A stretch of 64,000 nucleotides of DNA, taken from contig CAIKOJ010000155.1 in assembly GCA_903829015.1 (NCBI GenBank), positions 1-64,000 of the forward strand. The letters are read 5' to 3'. The DNA is from an uncultured Bacteroidota bacterium. Its GTDB lineage: Bacteria; Bacteroidota; Bacteroidia; Chitinophagales; Chitinophagaceae. The position numbers and the translations under genes were made by a program. Position 1 is the first letter of the stretch, and every line of letters begins with the position of its first letter. Positions 17,430-26,940 of the stretch are shown piece after piece. The notes under the pieces were generated by a model that had not been told where the DNA came from, searched no databases, and saw only the letters and a list, made by a program, of their open reading frames with translations.

Positions 17430-18470
17430 ATGGTCATCCCTTCCCGGATCTGCTGTTTAATTTTCGGCATTATTTGTTGCGTTACTTCATGCAAGCCCCG
17501 GAAGCAGCATACCGTTACACGGTCATTCTACTATTGGAAGACCGTGTACAGGCCAACCAATTATGAATTAAATACCCTCCGGCAGTTGCAGGTTCGCAAA
17601 ATATATCTTCGCCTGTTTGATGTAGACTTCGACGAAAATCTGAAACATTCAATTCCCATTGCACCGGTGCGCATACAGGGTACCGATACCGGATTTGAGT
17701 ACGTACCTGTAATATTCATTACACAGAAAGCGCTCATTGCATTAAATGATACCTCAGTACTTACACTGGCGCAAAATATCTGCGGAAGCGCAGGCCAGCT
17801 CTGCAGCCAGGCTGGTATTGTGCCACACGAATTGCAGATCGACTGCGACTGGACAGCCGGCACAAAAAACAAATATTTCACACTTCTAAAGGTCCTCCGT
17901 GAGCAGCCGTTTATGAAAAACAAAACCCTTTCCTGCACGATACGGATGAACCAGGTGAAGTACCAGAAATATAATGGTATTCCACCTGCCGACAGGGGCC
18001 TCTTAATGGTATACGGCATGGGCAACCTCAAAACACCTGGTGCGCGTAATTCTATACTTGATCCTGCTGATGCCGAAGATTATTTGAAATACCTTCGTCA
18101 CTACCCGATACCAGCAGATATTGCTTTCCCTCTTTTTGAATGGTGTGTGCTGTTTCGGGATCAGCAGTTCAGGGGCATATTGCACGATGTGACCACCTCC
18201 GAGGTAAAAGAGAGTTGTTTATTCAGGCAGAAGGAGAATAACCTGTACGCATGCCTGCAGGATACAACATGGCATGGCTATAAGCTCAGAGCAAATGACA
18301 TCGTAAGGCTCGAAGCCCCTTCATACAACGACATCTTGGCCACCGCAAAATATTCTTCACAACAAATCAATAACACCGATGTCAATGTTATCCTGTTTGC
18401 GTGCGATAGTATAACTTTAAAAAAATATTCCAGCAATGAAATTGAAACTATCTATAATAGCCTTCATTAG
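17430..18470 (+). CDS. lipoprotein of unknown function, DUF3142-like
   Basis: 346 residues with a Cys-rich signal sequence and a probable lipobox VTSC (about 18-21). The mid-protein segment ELQIDCDWTAG, followed by YFTLLKVLRE, and the later LLMVYGMGNL, IPADIAFPLFEWCVLFRD blocks suggest a TIM-barrel-like fold related to DUF3142; this is recognition by pattern only. It starts 10 bases after the lipid kinase and its last 35 bases overlap the next gene in another frame, so translation of the pair is probably coupled. No catalytic role can be assigned. Confidence 0.6.
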   Translation: MVIPSRICCLIFGIICCVTSCKPRKQHTVTRSFYYWKTVYRPTNYELNTLRQLQVRKIYLRLFDVDFDENLKHSIPIAPVRIQGTDTGFEYVPVIFITQKALIALNDTSVLTLAQNICGSAGQLCSQAGIVPHELQIDCDWTAGTKNKYFTLLKVLREQPFMKNKTLSCTIRMNQVKYQKYNGIPPADRGLLMVYGMGNLKTPGARNSILDPADAEDYLKYLRHYPIPADIAFPLFEWCVLFRDQQFRGILHDVTTSEVKESCLFRQKENNLYACLQDTTWHGYKLRANDIVRLEAPSYNDILATAKYSSQQINNTDVNVILFACDSITLKKYSSNEIETIYNSLH

Positions 18471-20871
18471 TATTGCCTTTTTCGCCATTGGTATCAAATT
18501 GGTCATTGCCTGTGCCGACATAGGTTCACCTTTTGATATGTACGTCAGCTTTTTCCAGAACAATATTACGGCCGAGCCCGAGTACAAACCATTTCACTAT
18601 ACCGACTATACCTCGCTCTACGATGCCTGGTACTATGATGAACTACCCGAAGATGATGACCTGCACGATGGTAATATAGAGGAATGGCATACATACAGCA
18701 AGAAAGCTGCCAAACGCGCAGACATAGACTCTTTCATGAATAAATTTTCAGAGAAAGATGTAAGGGCTTTGTTCCAAAAAACGCCAAACATACCGGCTAA
18801 AGTGAGCGGCAATTCTTTCAGCAAATTCCTGGTACTGGATAAAAACAGAGAGCTGCTTGAGTACCTGCTGTTTGCTAAAAAATGCGAACCGCTGAATGCA
18901 AATCTGGAAAGCTTTTGGGACAATACAGCCAACACATATAAAACACCTGAGAAACCAACAAATCAGCTTTGGCCGTTGATCGAAGAAGGCGGTATGGCCT
19001 TTCTAAAGACCAAAAACGATTTTCTGAAGTGGAGGTACGCTTACCAGGTGCTTCGCCTGGCTATGTATAGCGGCAACTACCAGACCACCCTGAAGCTCTA
19101 CGATAAGATGATTGGCAGCAAAACGGCAAAGAACCTAATGTATCCTAAGTGTTTGGGTCTGAAGGCCGGTGCGCTTTATCATACACACAAGAAGAAACAG
19201 GCAGCCTATCTCTACAGTCGCGCTTTCGACCTCAGCGACGATATGAAACGGAATTCTTTCCTCAGTTTCCTGTGGGCCACAGACAGCATTAAGATAGCCG
19301 ATGTGCAGGCACTGTGTAAAAATAACCATGAGAAAGCAGTGCTGATGGTGATGGACGGTCTGTTCGAAAAAAGTAATGAAACCTTTGAAGGACTGGGTGT
19401 GATGCAGATAGCCTACACCCTCGATCCCAATGTAAAAGGATTGGGCGTTGTTATGACCCGCGAGATCAATAAAGCAGAGCAGCGGTACTTACAGAAACGC
19501 GAAGAAATGGAGCGCAACCACGGAAACTGGTCGGCCATATATTCCTTTTATTACCGCAGCACAGAGGAGGACAAAAAGACTTGGGAGCAGGAGAAAGACA
19601 AATACCATACCTACCTGGATGGACTTAACCGGTTTGCCGTTAAAATAGCAGCAGATACAAAAACCGCCGACAAAGCTTTCTGGCTGCTGGCATCATCATA
19701 CATCAGTTTTCTGGAGGATAAGTTTGCCGACAGCAAGCAATACCTTGACCTCGCAGCTAAAGAGAAAATGAACCCGCACGAGCACGATGTACACGACGTA
19801 ATCAACATACTATGTGTAGTGCACAGATCCGACAGGATAACCACCGAAACAGAGGCAGAACTGCTGCCCTGTCTCAAGTGGGTGGAACGGCGCGAAGGTA
19901 AGAGTATGCGTTTCTCCAAAGTCTACCGTGACCTCCTCTCCACCATCCTCACCGATAAATATATGGCGCAGAAAGACACCACAAAAGCGGTGTACTGCCT
20001 GGCCCGCGCCAATAAAGACAGCAAAGGAGCCTTCTATGTGTCCGAAGATTTTACCGATAATGTCGGTGGTCTGCTCGAGAACATGAGCCTATACCAACTG
20101 CACGAGCTGCAGGACTTTGTAAAAAGGAACGACAAGACCGATTTCGAAAAATGGCTGACTTACAAAACACCATATCCGGCATCTGTACTTAGAGAACTGG
20201 AGGGAACAAAGTATATACGCGAGATGAAATTCGGGAAAGCCGTAGCCGTACTTAATGGTCTGCCACAAGGCACACTGTCAAAAACTGTTTTGCCCGATGT
20301 ACTCATCAACCACCTGCAAGACAGCCAGGATTGGAACGCATCAGACTCCGCCAAAACATATAACAAACTTCAGTTTGCACAGAAAATGCTGGAGTTGGAA
20401 ACAGCGCTGGACAAAGACCCTAAAAACAGCCGCCTTGCTTACAAGTATGCCAACGGGCTGTATAACATGAGTTACTACGGCAGGGCACACCATGCATTTG
20501 ATTATTACCGCAGCACCTGCGACGACAATGCCTACTTCGCATCGGCCGAAAGAAACAAAATGCCTGACTACAAAAAGGAATACTACGGTCTTACAAAAGC
20601 CCTCAAATACTATCTCGCAGCATTTAACAACAGCAAGGATGCCGAGGTGAAAGCACGCTGCCTTTTCATGGCGGCGAAATGCTGGCAAAAAAACTGCCTT
20701 GTTACCGGCAAAAAGAATAGCTACGAACTATACGATGATAAAACGTACTATAAGAATGCATTAAAAAATCCTTACCTGGCAAAACTCTATAGTGAATATA
20801 AGGGCACGGAACTATATACATCAGCATTCACTTCGTGCTCCTACCTGCGGGACTATACTCATAAGCATTAA
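18436..20871 (+). CDS. large exported repeat protein of unknown function, partner of the 17430 gene
   Basis: 811 residues. An N-terminal hydrophobic segment ends at VIAC (about 22-25), a plausible lipobox. The rest is strongly alpha-helical and looks like degenerate tetratricopeptide repeats: helix pairs with paired Ala, Tyr and Leu spacing (for example AGALYHTHKKKQAAYLYSRA and NSRLAYKYANGLYNMS). Tyr, Asp and Lys are abundant. It overlaps the preceding lipoprotein gene by 35 bases and ends two bases from the convergent carbonic anhydrase stop. Inference: the two envelope proteins act together, perhaps as a scaffold and an enzyme-like partner. Confidence 0.65.
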   Translation: MKLKLSIIAFISIAFFAIGIKLVIACADIGSPFDMYVSFFQNNITAEPEYKPFHYTDYTSLYDAWYYDELPEDDDLHDGNIEEWHTYSKKAAKRADIDSFMNKFSEKDVRALFQKTPNIPAKVSGNSFSKFLVLDKNRELLEYLLFAKKCEPLNANLESFWDNTANTYKTPEKPTNQLWPLIEEGGMAFLKTKNDFLKWRYAYQVLRLAMYSGNYQTTLKLYDKMIGSKTAKNLMYPKCLGLKAGALYHTHKKKQAAYLYSRAFDLSDDMKRNSFLSFLWATDSIKIADVQALCKNNHEKAVLMVMDGLFEKSNETFEGLGVMQIAYTLDPNVKGLGVVMTREINKAEQRYLQKREEMERNHGNWSAIYSFYYRSTEEDKKTWEQEKDKYHTYLDGLNRFAVKIAADTKTADKAFWLLASSYISFLEDKFADSKQYLDLAAKEKMNPHEHDVHDVINILCVVHRSDRITTETEAELLPCLKWVERREGKSMRFSKVYRDLLSTILTDKYMAQKDTTKAVYCLARANKDSKGAFYVSEDFTDNVGGLLENMSLYQLHELQDFVKRNDKTDFEKWLTYKTPYPASVLRELEGTKYIREMKFGKAVAVLNGLPQGTLSKTVLPDVLINHLQDSQDWNASDSAKTYNKLQFAQKMLELETALDKDPKNSRLAYKYANGLYNMSYYGRAHHAFDYYRSTCDDNAYFASAERNKMPDYKKEYYGLTKALKYYLAAFNNSKDAEVKARCLFMAAKCWQKNCLVTGKKNSYELYDDKTYYKNALKNPYLAKLYSEYKGTELYTSAFTSCSYLRDYTHKH

Positions 20872-20873
20872 CC

Positions 20874-21539
20874 CTACTCACCATCCTCATTATATTCAGA
20901 TTCTATGCCAGTCAGGTCATAAATTTTCTGAATGTCCTTCAATATGGCTTTGAAGTTAATGTCAAGATCTATTAGTATACCTGAATGTAGGTCGAACACC
21001 CAGCCATGTACAATCGGGTAGTTGTTTTTCTGGTAAGATTTCTGAACGTTGGCGGTTTTAATAACATTTGTGGCCTGCTCAATAACATTTAGCTCCACCA
21101 GCCTGTTGTATCGTTTTTGTTCGTCGGTAATGGCATCAAGTTCTGCTGCGTGCATGCGGTATACATCCCTTATAGAGCGCAACCATGGGTTAAGTATACC
21201 CATATCTTTAGGCTGCATGGCTGCTTTTACACCACCGCAATTATAATGACCACAAACAATGATATGTTTTACGTGCAGGTGCTTCACCGCAAAATTGATC
21301 ACAGCCATTACATTCAAATCCGTATTATTGACGAGGTTGGCTACATTCCGGTGTACAAAAACATCGCCCGGCTCAAGTCCCATGATCTCATTTGCTGGTA
21401 CCCGGCTGTCTGAGCAGCCAATATACAGATAGTCAGGGGTCTGATCAGCGGCCAGTTTTTCAAAGAAATCAGCATCCTTTGCAAGCTTATCCGCTACCCA
21501 TTTCCTGTTTCTCTCAAATATCTGTTCGTAACCGACCAT
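20874..21539 (-). CDS. beta-class carbonic anhydrase
   Basis: Interconverts CO2 and bicarbonate in the cytoplasm. 221 residues. Zinc ligands C42, H98 and C101 and the Asp44-Arg46 dyad (GCSDSRVPA, CGHYNCGG) are all present, as is the EPGDVFVHRNVANL segment. The ATG at 21539 is the natural start. The stop codons of this gene and the convergent 811-residue gene are separated by two bases. Identification is secure. Confidence 0.96.
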   Translation of the reverse strand: MVGYEQIFERNRKWVADKLAKDADFFEKLAADQTPDYLYIGCSDSRVPANEIMGLEPGDVFVHRNVANLVNNTDLNVMAVINFAVKHLHVKHIIVCGHYNCGGVKAAMQPKDMGILNPWLRSIRDVYRMHAAELDAITDEQKRYNRLVELNVIEQATNVIKTANVQKSYQKNNYPIVHGWVFDLHSGILIDLDINFKAILKDIQKIYDLTGIESEYNEDGE

Positions 21540-21626
21540 AGACTTCCAGTTTCAAAGTGCAATATTACTCAATTGCAGATTAATCGACCAGCGGAAAGAA
21601 AGATTTCATTAACGGCTAATATCAAT

Positions 21627-21634
21627 TAATTTTG
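21627..21634 (+). promoter_or_regulatory. -7 element for the FAH-family gene
   Basis: TAATTTTG, exact TAnnTTTG, 20 bases before the ATG at 21655. Confidence 0.5.
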
Positions 21635-21654
21635 CTGCCTAAATCGATTTCAAA

Positions 21655-22662
21655 ATGAAATTAGTTACTTATTCCAATAACGGCTATCCTCAGTTAGCCT
21701 TCTTTATAGATGGTATGTTGTATAACACTACCGAAGCCAACAACCAGTTACCCGCAACAATGACCCAACTGCTTCAAAACTGGGAAGCAAGCATTGATGC
21801 CATGAAGAAAACAAATGACGACATAAAAAGTGGCAAAAATCTGGCTCAGGGAAAAGCGTATTCGGGGGCATCTATTATGGCCCCCGTTCCTAATCCTACA
21901 TCCTGCAGGGATGGTTATGCGTTTCGTCAGCATGTGGCAGCGGCACGTAGAAACCGTAAAGTGGATATGATTGCCGAGTTTGACCAGTATCCGATTTTTT
22001 ATTTTACCAACCACAATGCCATACAGGGTCCCGGACCGATACCATGTATGCCTGATCATTTTAAAAAACTTGATTTTGAACTGGAGGCGGCAATTGTAAT
22101 TTGTAAGAAAGGCAGGAATATAAAGGCCTCTGAAGCTGATAACTATATTGGCGGTTACATGATCATGAACGATATGAGTGCGCGTACCCTACAGATGGAA
22201 GAGATGCTGCTGAATCTGGGGCCTGCAAAGGGAAAGGACTTCAGTACGGTTATAGGCCCATGGCTGGTAACACCCGATGAACTGGAGCCATACAAAATAC
22301 CGGCTAAGCCCAACCATACCGGCAACAACTACAACCTGAAAATGACCTGCAAGGTAAACGGTATACAGGTGAGCGAGGGCAATGTAGGAGATATGGACTG
22401 GACTTTTGCAGAGATAATAGAACGCTGCGCCTATGGCGTAGATATACTGCCCGGCGACGTAATAGGCAGTGGCACCGTGGGTACTGGTTGTTTTCTGGAA
22501 CTGAACGGTACAGGCAAACTCAACGACCCCAACTACAAAGAACAATGGCTGCAAGATGGTGATGTAGTAGAGATGGAAATTGAAGGCCTGGGGCACCTGA
22601 GTAATACCATAGTAGCAGAAAAAACTGACTTCAGCATTTTGTCTTTAAAGAAGATGAACTGA
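21655..22662 (+). CDS. fumarylacetoacetate hydrolase-family protein
   Basis: 335 residues. The FAH fold is shown by metal ligands E142 and E144 (DFELEAAIV) and D173 (MIMNDMSAR), and the downstream DMSARTLQ and GDVIGSGTVGTGC motifs. The family includes fumarylacetoacetase, acylpyruvases and 2-keto-acid decarboxylases or hydratases. Length and the N-terminal domain (residues 1-75) favour fumarylacetoacetase-type activity in tyrosine or homogentisate breakdown, but no other gene of that route is adjacent. The next gene is a hydroxyacyl-CoA dehydrogenase in the same direction, 44 bases on. Confidence 0.8.
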   Translation: MKLVTYSNNGYPQLAFFIDGMLYNTTEANNQLPATMTQLLQNWEASIDAMKKTNDDIKSGKNLAQGKAYSGASIMAPVPNPTSCRDGYAFRQHVAAARRNRKVDMIAEFDQYPIFYFTNHNAIQGPGPIPCMPDHFKKLDFELEAAIVICKKGRNIKASEADNYIGGYMIMNDMSARTLQMEEMLLNLGPAKGKDFSTVIGPWLVTPDELEPYKIPAKPNHTGNNYNLKMTCKVNGIQVSEGNVGDMDWTFAEIIERCAYGVDILPGDVIGSGTVGTGCFLELNGTGKLNDPNYKEQWLQDGDVVEMEIEGLGHLSNTIVAEKTDFSILSLKKMN

Positions 22663-22706
22663 AGTTGATGCAGCCGTGATCACAATAATTAAAGCGTATA
22701 TTATTT

Positions 22707-23867
22707 ATGGATAAAAGTACAATGGTAGGGGTGATAGGTTCAGGGGCTATGGGTGCAGGTATTGCACAGGTAGCCGCTGTGGCAGGGCATAAAGTGGTAC
22801 TATACGATACCAATGACCAGGCACTGGACAGGGCAAAGAAAAACCTCTCCGCCACACTTCTGAAACTGCAGGAAAAAAGTAAGATAACATCTGCCGAAGA
22901 AGTGCTGGGCAGAATTTCATTTGCTGATAACATCGTAGAATTCTCGCATTGTGGTCTGATCATTGAAGCCATTATTGAAAAACTGGAGGTTAAGAAATCA
23001 GTGTTTAATGAAGTAGAGATCGTGGTGAGCCCAGAGTGTATACTTGCCAGCAATACTTCTTCGCTATCCATCACATCAATAGCGGCTGCTTGCAAAAACC
23101 CATCAAGGGTTATGGGTCTGCATTTCTTCAACCCGGCACCTTTAATGGCGTTGGTGGAAGTGATACCAGCAATACAAACCAATCCGGATATGATACCTGC
23201 GGCAAGGGAGCTGATGTTGAAATGGGGCAAAACACCTGTTATAGCAAAAGATACCCCGGGATTTATTGTGAACAGGGTTGCGCGGCCTTTTTATGGAGAG
23301 GCGATACGTATCATGGAAGAGGGAATTGCGGATAAAGCAACTATAGACTGGGCCATGACCGAAATAGGTGGTTTTAAAATGGGACCATTTGCACTGATGG
23401 ACTACATTGGCCACGATGTGAATTATGTGGTTACGGAAACCGTTTTTCAATCATTTTTTTACGACCCCAGGTACAAGCCTTCGTTTTCACAGAAACGCCT
23501 GCTGGAAGCTGGCTGGCTGGGAAAAAAGAGCGGCAGGGGATTCTACAATTACAATGAGGGGGCAGAAACACCGACTCCGGTAAAGGATGCTGAGTTGGGC
23601 AAAGAAATATGTGAACGTATAGTTGTGATGCTTATTAATGAGGCTGTGGATGCTCTGCACCTGAATGTAGCTACAGCAGCCGATCTTGAAACAGCTATGA
23701 CCAAAGGGGTGAACTATCCAAAGGGTCTGTTGAAGTGGTGCGACGAATGGAGCGCCCAAAAATGTCTTGAAAAACTGGATGGCTTGTACGATAATTATCA
23801 CGAGGATAGATACAGGGCTAGCAGTTTATTGCGTAAATATGCTATTGAAAACAAAAAATTTGTTTAA
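22707..23867 (+). CDS. 3-hydroxyacyl-CoA dehydrogenase (PaaH/FadB type)
   Basis: NAD-dependent oxidation of 3-hydroxyacyl-CoA, cytoplasmic. 386 residues. The Rossmann motif GSGAMGAGIA is at 11-20. LASNTSSLSITSIA and MGLHFFNPAPLMALVEV contain the family's catalytic-site blocks (His in HFFNP). Two C-terminal 3HCDH domains follow, the second from about residue 300. The architecture matches PaaH/PaaC enzymes of phenylacetate or 3-hydroxybutyryl-CoA metabolism. Together with the upstream FAH-family gene this suggests aromatic or acyl-CoA catabolism, but that link is inference. Confidence 0.9.
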   Translation: MDKSTMVGVIGSGAMGAGIAQVAAVAGHKVVLYDTNDQALDRAKKNLSATLLKLQEKSKITSAEEVLGRISFADNIVEFSHCGLIIEAIIEKLEVKKSVFNEVEIVVSPECILASNTSSLSITSIAAACKNPSRVMGLHFFNPAPLMALVEVIPAIQTNPDMIPAARELMLKWGKTPVIAKDTPGFIVNRVARPFYGEAIRIMEEGIADKATIDWAMTEIGGFKMGPFALMDYIGHDVNYVVTETVFQSFFYDPRYKPSFSQKRLLEAGWLGKKSGRGFYNYNEGAETPTPVKDAELGKEICERIVVMLINEAVDALHLNVATAADLETAMTKGVNYPKGLLKWCDEWSAQKCLEKLDGLYDNYHEDRYRASSLLRKYAIENKKFV

Positions 23868-23876
23868 TTTTCGGAT

Positions 23877-24614
23877 ATGAAACGACTCATCCTTGCGGCA
23901 ATGTTGCCATTATTTACTTTCGCAGGCCATGCTCAAAATACGCTCTTTGGTTTTTTTGGCGGCGCAGGTACCAGCCTCAATTATAATTATGATTTAGGCA
24001 CTGCCGCGGGCGTTACTTTTCTGAAACAAGGAAAAGGCCGCTCTGCTATTGGAGCTGATCTTTTCTTTCAGAGTTATGGAATAAAGTACGACAACGAGCA
24101 ATACTCTGGCAAAGACGGAAACGGCAATGCCGGGGTAACGATCTTGAATAAAACCAGCTATATATTCGTAGCTCCAAAATTCGCAGTTTTTTTAGGGCAG
24201 AAGAATATCGTAGATGGTTACATCACTTTCGGAGCCGGATTTAAGATGAGCGGTAAAGAGACCATGCGCAAGTGGGATAAAAATCCCGGTACCTTTGTAG
24301 CGGCTTATGACAGCACATTAGACACATCTCCCAATATCAATTCAATGGTATTACGTGTAGGTGCCGGACTTTCGGAGCATCTGCGTATGGGCAAAAAATG
24401 GTGCTTGAGCTTTACTGAAGATTTTGGGTTTATACCTTCCAGTCTTACCAAGACCACCGATGTGCACGACAAGTCGCGCACAGAATATAGCCCGGCGGGT
24501 AAGTTGAATCCTTTTTATATTTCTCTGTTTATTGGTATCACGCACACATCGCGTGCCGACAATTCTGTGCCGCCGGTTTCAGGCAGAAACAGGTGGAACC
24601 TCTCAAGGTATTAA
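23877..24614 (+). CDS. outer-membrane beta-barrel protein
   Basis: 245 residues. A signal peptide (residues 1-19, MLPLFTFAGHAQ) is followed by alternating strands such as GFFGGAGTSLNYNYDLG and FYISLFIGITHTSR. This is the typical small Bacteroidota barrel with no conserved catalytic motif. It lies 9 bases after the dehydrogenase gene, so it is probably in the same transcript, and is followed by a related barrel gene at 24662. Confidence 0.7.
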   Translation: MKRLILAAMLPLFTFAGHAQNTLFGFFGGAGTSLNYNYDLGTAAGVTFLKQGKGRSAIGADLFFQSYGIKYDNEQYSGKDGNGNAGVTILNKTSYIFVAPKFAVFLGQKNIVDGYITFGAGFKMSGKETMRKWDKNPGTFVAAYDSTLDTSPNINSMVLRVGAGLSEHLRMGKKWCLSFTEDFGFIPSSLTKTTDVHDKSRTEYSPAGKLNPFYISLFIGITHTSRADNSVPPVSGRNRWNLSRY

Positions 24615-24661
24615 TATTACGGGGGTATCCAAAGTTGTTTTGAGTTGAAAATTTTCTTCTG

Positions 24662-25324
24662 ATGAAAATAGCTGCCCTTGTTGCCGTAGCTGCGCTGATA
24701 TCAATGCAGGCATTTTCGCAGGGTATGTATGGATTTGAAGGTGGGTTTGGTAGGGCTACCGCAGGCAAAAGCTACACCACGCCAGTGTTTACCGGATACG
24801 TACTTGGTAAGCTGACCCGTAGTTTTTATGTAGGTGGTGCAGTATCGTATCAGCAGTATTCATTTCGTTACAACTATAATCGTACTGCAGCAAGCCTCAC
24901 TGATGGTGATATTATCAGTATCCGTAACCAGAGTTCTTATGTAATATTCTCTCCGAAGGTGGACTTCGGTATCGGGTATCGTAAGTATTTCCATCTTCAT
25001 GCAACATTCGGGGTGGGACTACTGGCCGAAGGCTACCAACTGGCCAATACATACGGCACCTATGCAGCAGCGCCACCCATCAGTATAGGTCATGATACTA
25101 CGGCTGTTTATACCTCGCATAATTTGCCGGTGCTTATTTCCAGGTACACACTGGGTGCATCATGGCGCATACCCACGCTTAGATACTGGAATATCGTTGT
25201 ATCAGGTGAATATGCCATTATCCCTACGAACCTAACAACACACGGACCATCGCTGAGAACTAACTTTTACTGTTTCACAGTAGGGATCTCACACAAATAT
25301 CCAATGACATTTGTAGAGTACTAA
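24662..25324 (+). CDS. outer-membrane beta-barrel protein, paralogue-like neighbour of the 23877 gene
   Basis: 220 residues. Signal peptide MKIAALVAVAALISMQAFSQ, then GMYGFEGGFGRATAG and repeated aromatic-alternating strands (YYGG-type turns), ending in FTVGISHKYPM. The arrangement of the opening strand and the C-terminal strand parallels the preceding gene, so the two may be a diverged duplication. Function unknown. Confidence 0.7.
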   Translation: MKIAALVAVAALISMQAFSQGMYGFEGGFGRATAGKSYTTPVFTGYVLGKLTRSFYVGGAVSYQQYSFRYNYNRTAASLTDGDIISIRNQSSYVIFSPKVDFGIGYRKYFHLHATFGVGLLAEGYQLANTYGTYAAAPPISIGHDTTAVYTSHNLPVLISRYTLGASWRIPTLRYWNIVVSGEYAIIPTNLTTHGPSLRTNFYCFTVGISHKYPMTFVEY

Positions 25325-25349
25325 CCGTCCGAAAGATCTTCAAACCAAC

Positions 25350-26342
25350 TTACTTTTTTGCCATGCCGGCAGGCGTGAACTTAACCACAGTATTTTGCAT
25401 GGGAGGTAGTGATTGCAAATAATTGTAAATGGCAGTGAGGTCTTCTCTGGTCATATTGCAGTAAGATGTCCATGGCATAAGCGAATTGTATGCACCCTGC
25501 GGTATGTTGGGCGACTTGTAGCTGGAATCGGCAAAAGATTTGAATCGGTTTACAAATGCATCCAGCGACCAGTTGCCTATTCCGGTCAGTTTATCTGGAG
25601 TAATATTTGTAGAGCGTAAAGTAGAACCATCGGGCATCAGAAACTCTCTGCCTCCGATGAAAGCAAGCTCCGGTATAATCTGACCATGTTTGTCTTTTGT
25701 ATGGCATTCAATACAACCTGCAGCGTTAACCATATAGGCTCCATAATCTTTAACGTTGGTTGGGCTGGGAAGTTTTCCGGGGGTGGCTGGTTTGGGAATT
25801 GAGTTGATGATGATGTTCATTGGAAAATCGGAAGACGATTCTTCAATTTTGTTTTCGATAGAAGGCAGTGACCTGATATAGGCTATGATGCTGTAAACAT
25901 CTTCCGGATCCATTTGCCCATAGTGTGAATAGGGCATTAACGGGAAGAGCGCCGTACCTTCTTTTGTAACACCGGTGGTAATTACCCTGAACAGCTCGCC
26001 GTCAGTGTATCTGCTGATGCCAGCCGGAGTAATATTTTTTGAGTAATACACACCAGGCATACCTACTTTCTGATCAAATTTCTCACCTCCTCTACCAAAA
26101 CTACCATCTACTACCGGGCCTGCGAATTTAGTCCAATCCCGCTCTGAGTGGCAGTTGATACAAAGAGATACGTTGTTGGCGAGATATTTACCGCGCTAAA
26201 TACGTGCAGGAGTCTTTTCTATTTTGAGATCAGGTGCTGCGCCTACGTTGGGGAGGGCAACTTTCACGTAAGTGATCAGTCCGGCAACGGCTATCACAAT
26301 AACCAACACTAAATATCCGAGTATTTTGAACAGTTTCTTCAT
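25350..26342 (-). pseudogene. dihaem cytochrome c interrupted by an amber codon
   Basis: Full-length reading frame of 331 codons from ATG at 26342 to the stop at 25350, with one in-frame TAG at codon 49 (26198-26196). Before it lies an N-terminal membrane anchor (MKKLFKILGYLVLVIVIAVA). After it the frame continues without a break: RGKYLANNVSLCINCHSERDW carries the first haem motif CINCH, and CIECHTKDKHG the second. A second domain with MPWTSYCNMTREDL and YNYLQSLPPM closes the protein. In related cytochromes the codon before RGKYLA is usually Glu or similar, so GAG to TAG is likely. Either a recent nonsense mutation or a sequencing error. The intact downstream part could start internally but would lack its anchor. 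Confidence 0.75.
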
Positions 26343-26417
26343 GTAGTTATATTTTTGTATAAGTCAAAAATATAAAAATTGTCAGTAATTCAAAATAGCC
26401 TGAGAAATCTGTAGTTA

Positions 26418-26846
26418 TCAGCTGCTGTGATCGCAAATGATCACCCACGTACCTTTTATTTTGCGGAGCAGTAAGGTAAAACTGCCATCTACATCGCCTT
26501 CTTTGCGCTCGAGCGCCCACTTGCCCACAATGAAATAATACTCGGCCGAAAGGCGGTCCATACTCACTATTGTAGTTTTCAGTTTGCCCATGTGGTCCGC
26601 GTCGGGGTAGGCTTCTTTGTAGCGCTTTAGCGTGGTGGAGTACCCGTACCGAGGTCCTTTTGAGCCTATGAACAGCAGGCTGTCGCTTTCCCAATAGCCG
26701 TGCATATAACCTTCAATATTGCCCTTGTTCCATTCAGCCACCTGCATAAACAGCATTTTGCGAATGGCAGTAACGTCCTTATCGGCCTGGGCAAAAGTGG
26801 TATGCAGGCTAATGGTACAAAGAAGGGATAAAGCTAGTTTTTTCAT
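26418..26846 (-). CDS. exported SnoaL/NTF2-like protein (DUF4440 type)
   Basis: 142 residues with a signal peptide (residues 1-20, ending in FAQ). The mature part has the NTF2-like cone fold pattern: a long first helix (IRKMLFMQVAEWNKGNIEGYMHGYW), then strands with YFIVGKWALER and GSFTLLLRKIKGTWVIICDHSS, the typical DUF4440/SnoaL ending. Members bind small molecules or act as weak isomerases, and the exported type has no known substrate. Stands alone between the broken cytochrome gene and ssrA. Confidence 0.75.
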   Translation of the reverse strand: MKKLALSLLCTISLHTTFAQADKDVTAIRKMLFMQVAEWNKGNIEGYMHGYWESDSLLFIGSKGPRYGYSTTLKRYKEAYPDADHMGKLKTTIVSMDRLSAEYYFIVGKWALERKEGDVDGSFTLLLRKIKGTWVIICDHSS

Positions 26847-26910
26847 ATAAGGGAGCTATTATCAGGCAAGGATACAAAATGATTAACATTATTTTGAGCG
26901 GTTTATTTCG

Positions 26911-26918
26911 TAAATTTG
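26911..26918 (+). promoter_or_regulatory. -7 element of ssrA
   Basis: TAAATTTG, exact TAnnTTTG, 23 bases before the mature tmRNA 5' end. The extra bases would be removed by RNase P. Confidence 0.55.
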
Positions 26919-26940
26919 TATGGTATCAATCCCAGGAACC

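Noticed and set aside
25350..26060. Taking the downstream part of the cytochrome gene as a complete gene with internal start
   Set aside because: It would lose the membrane anchor and first haem motif, which are coded in the same frame upstream; a nonsense-interrupted gene explains the sequence better.
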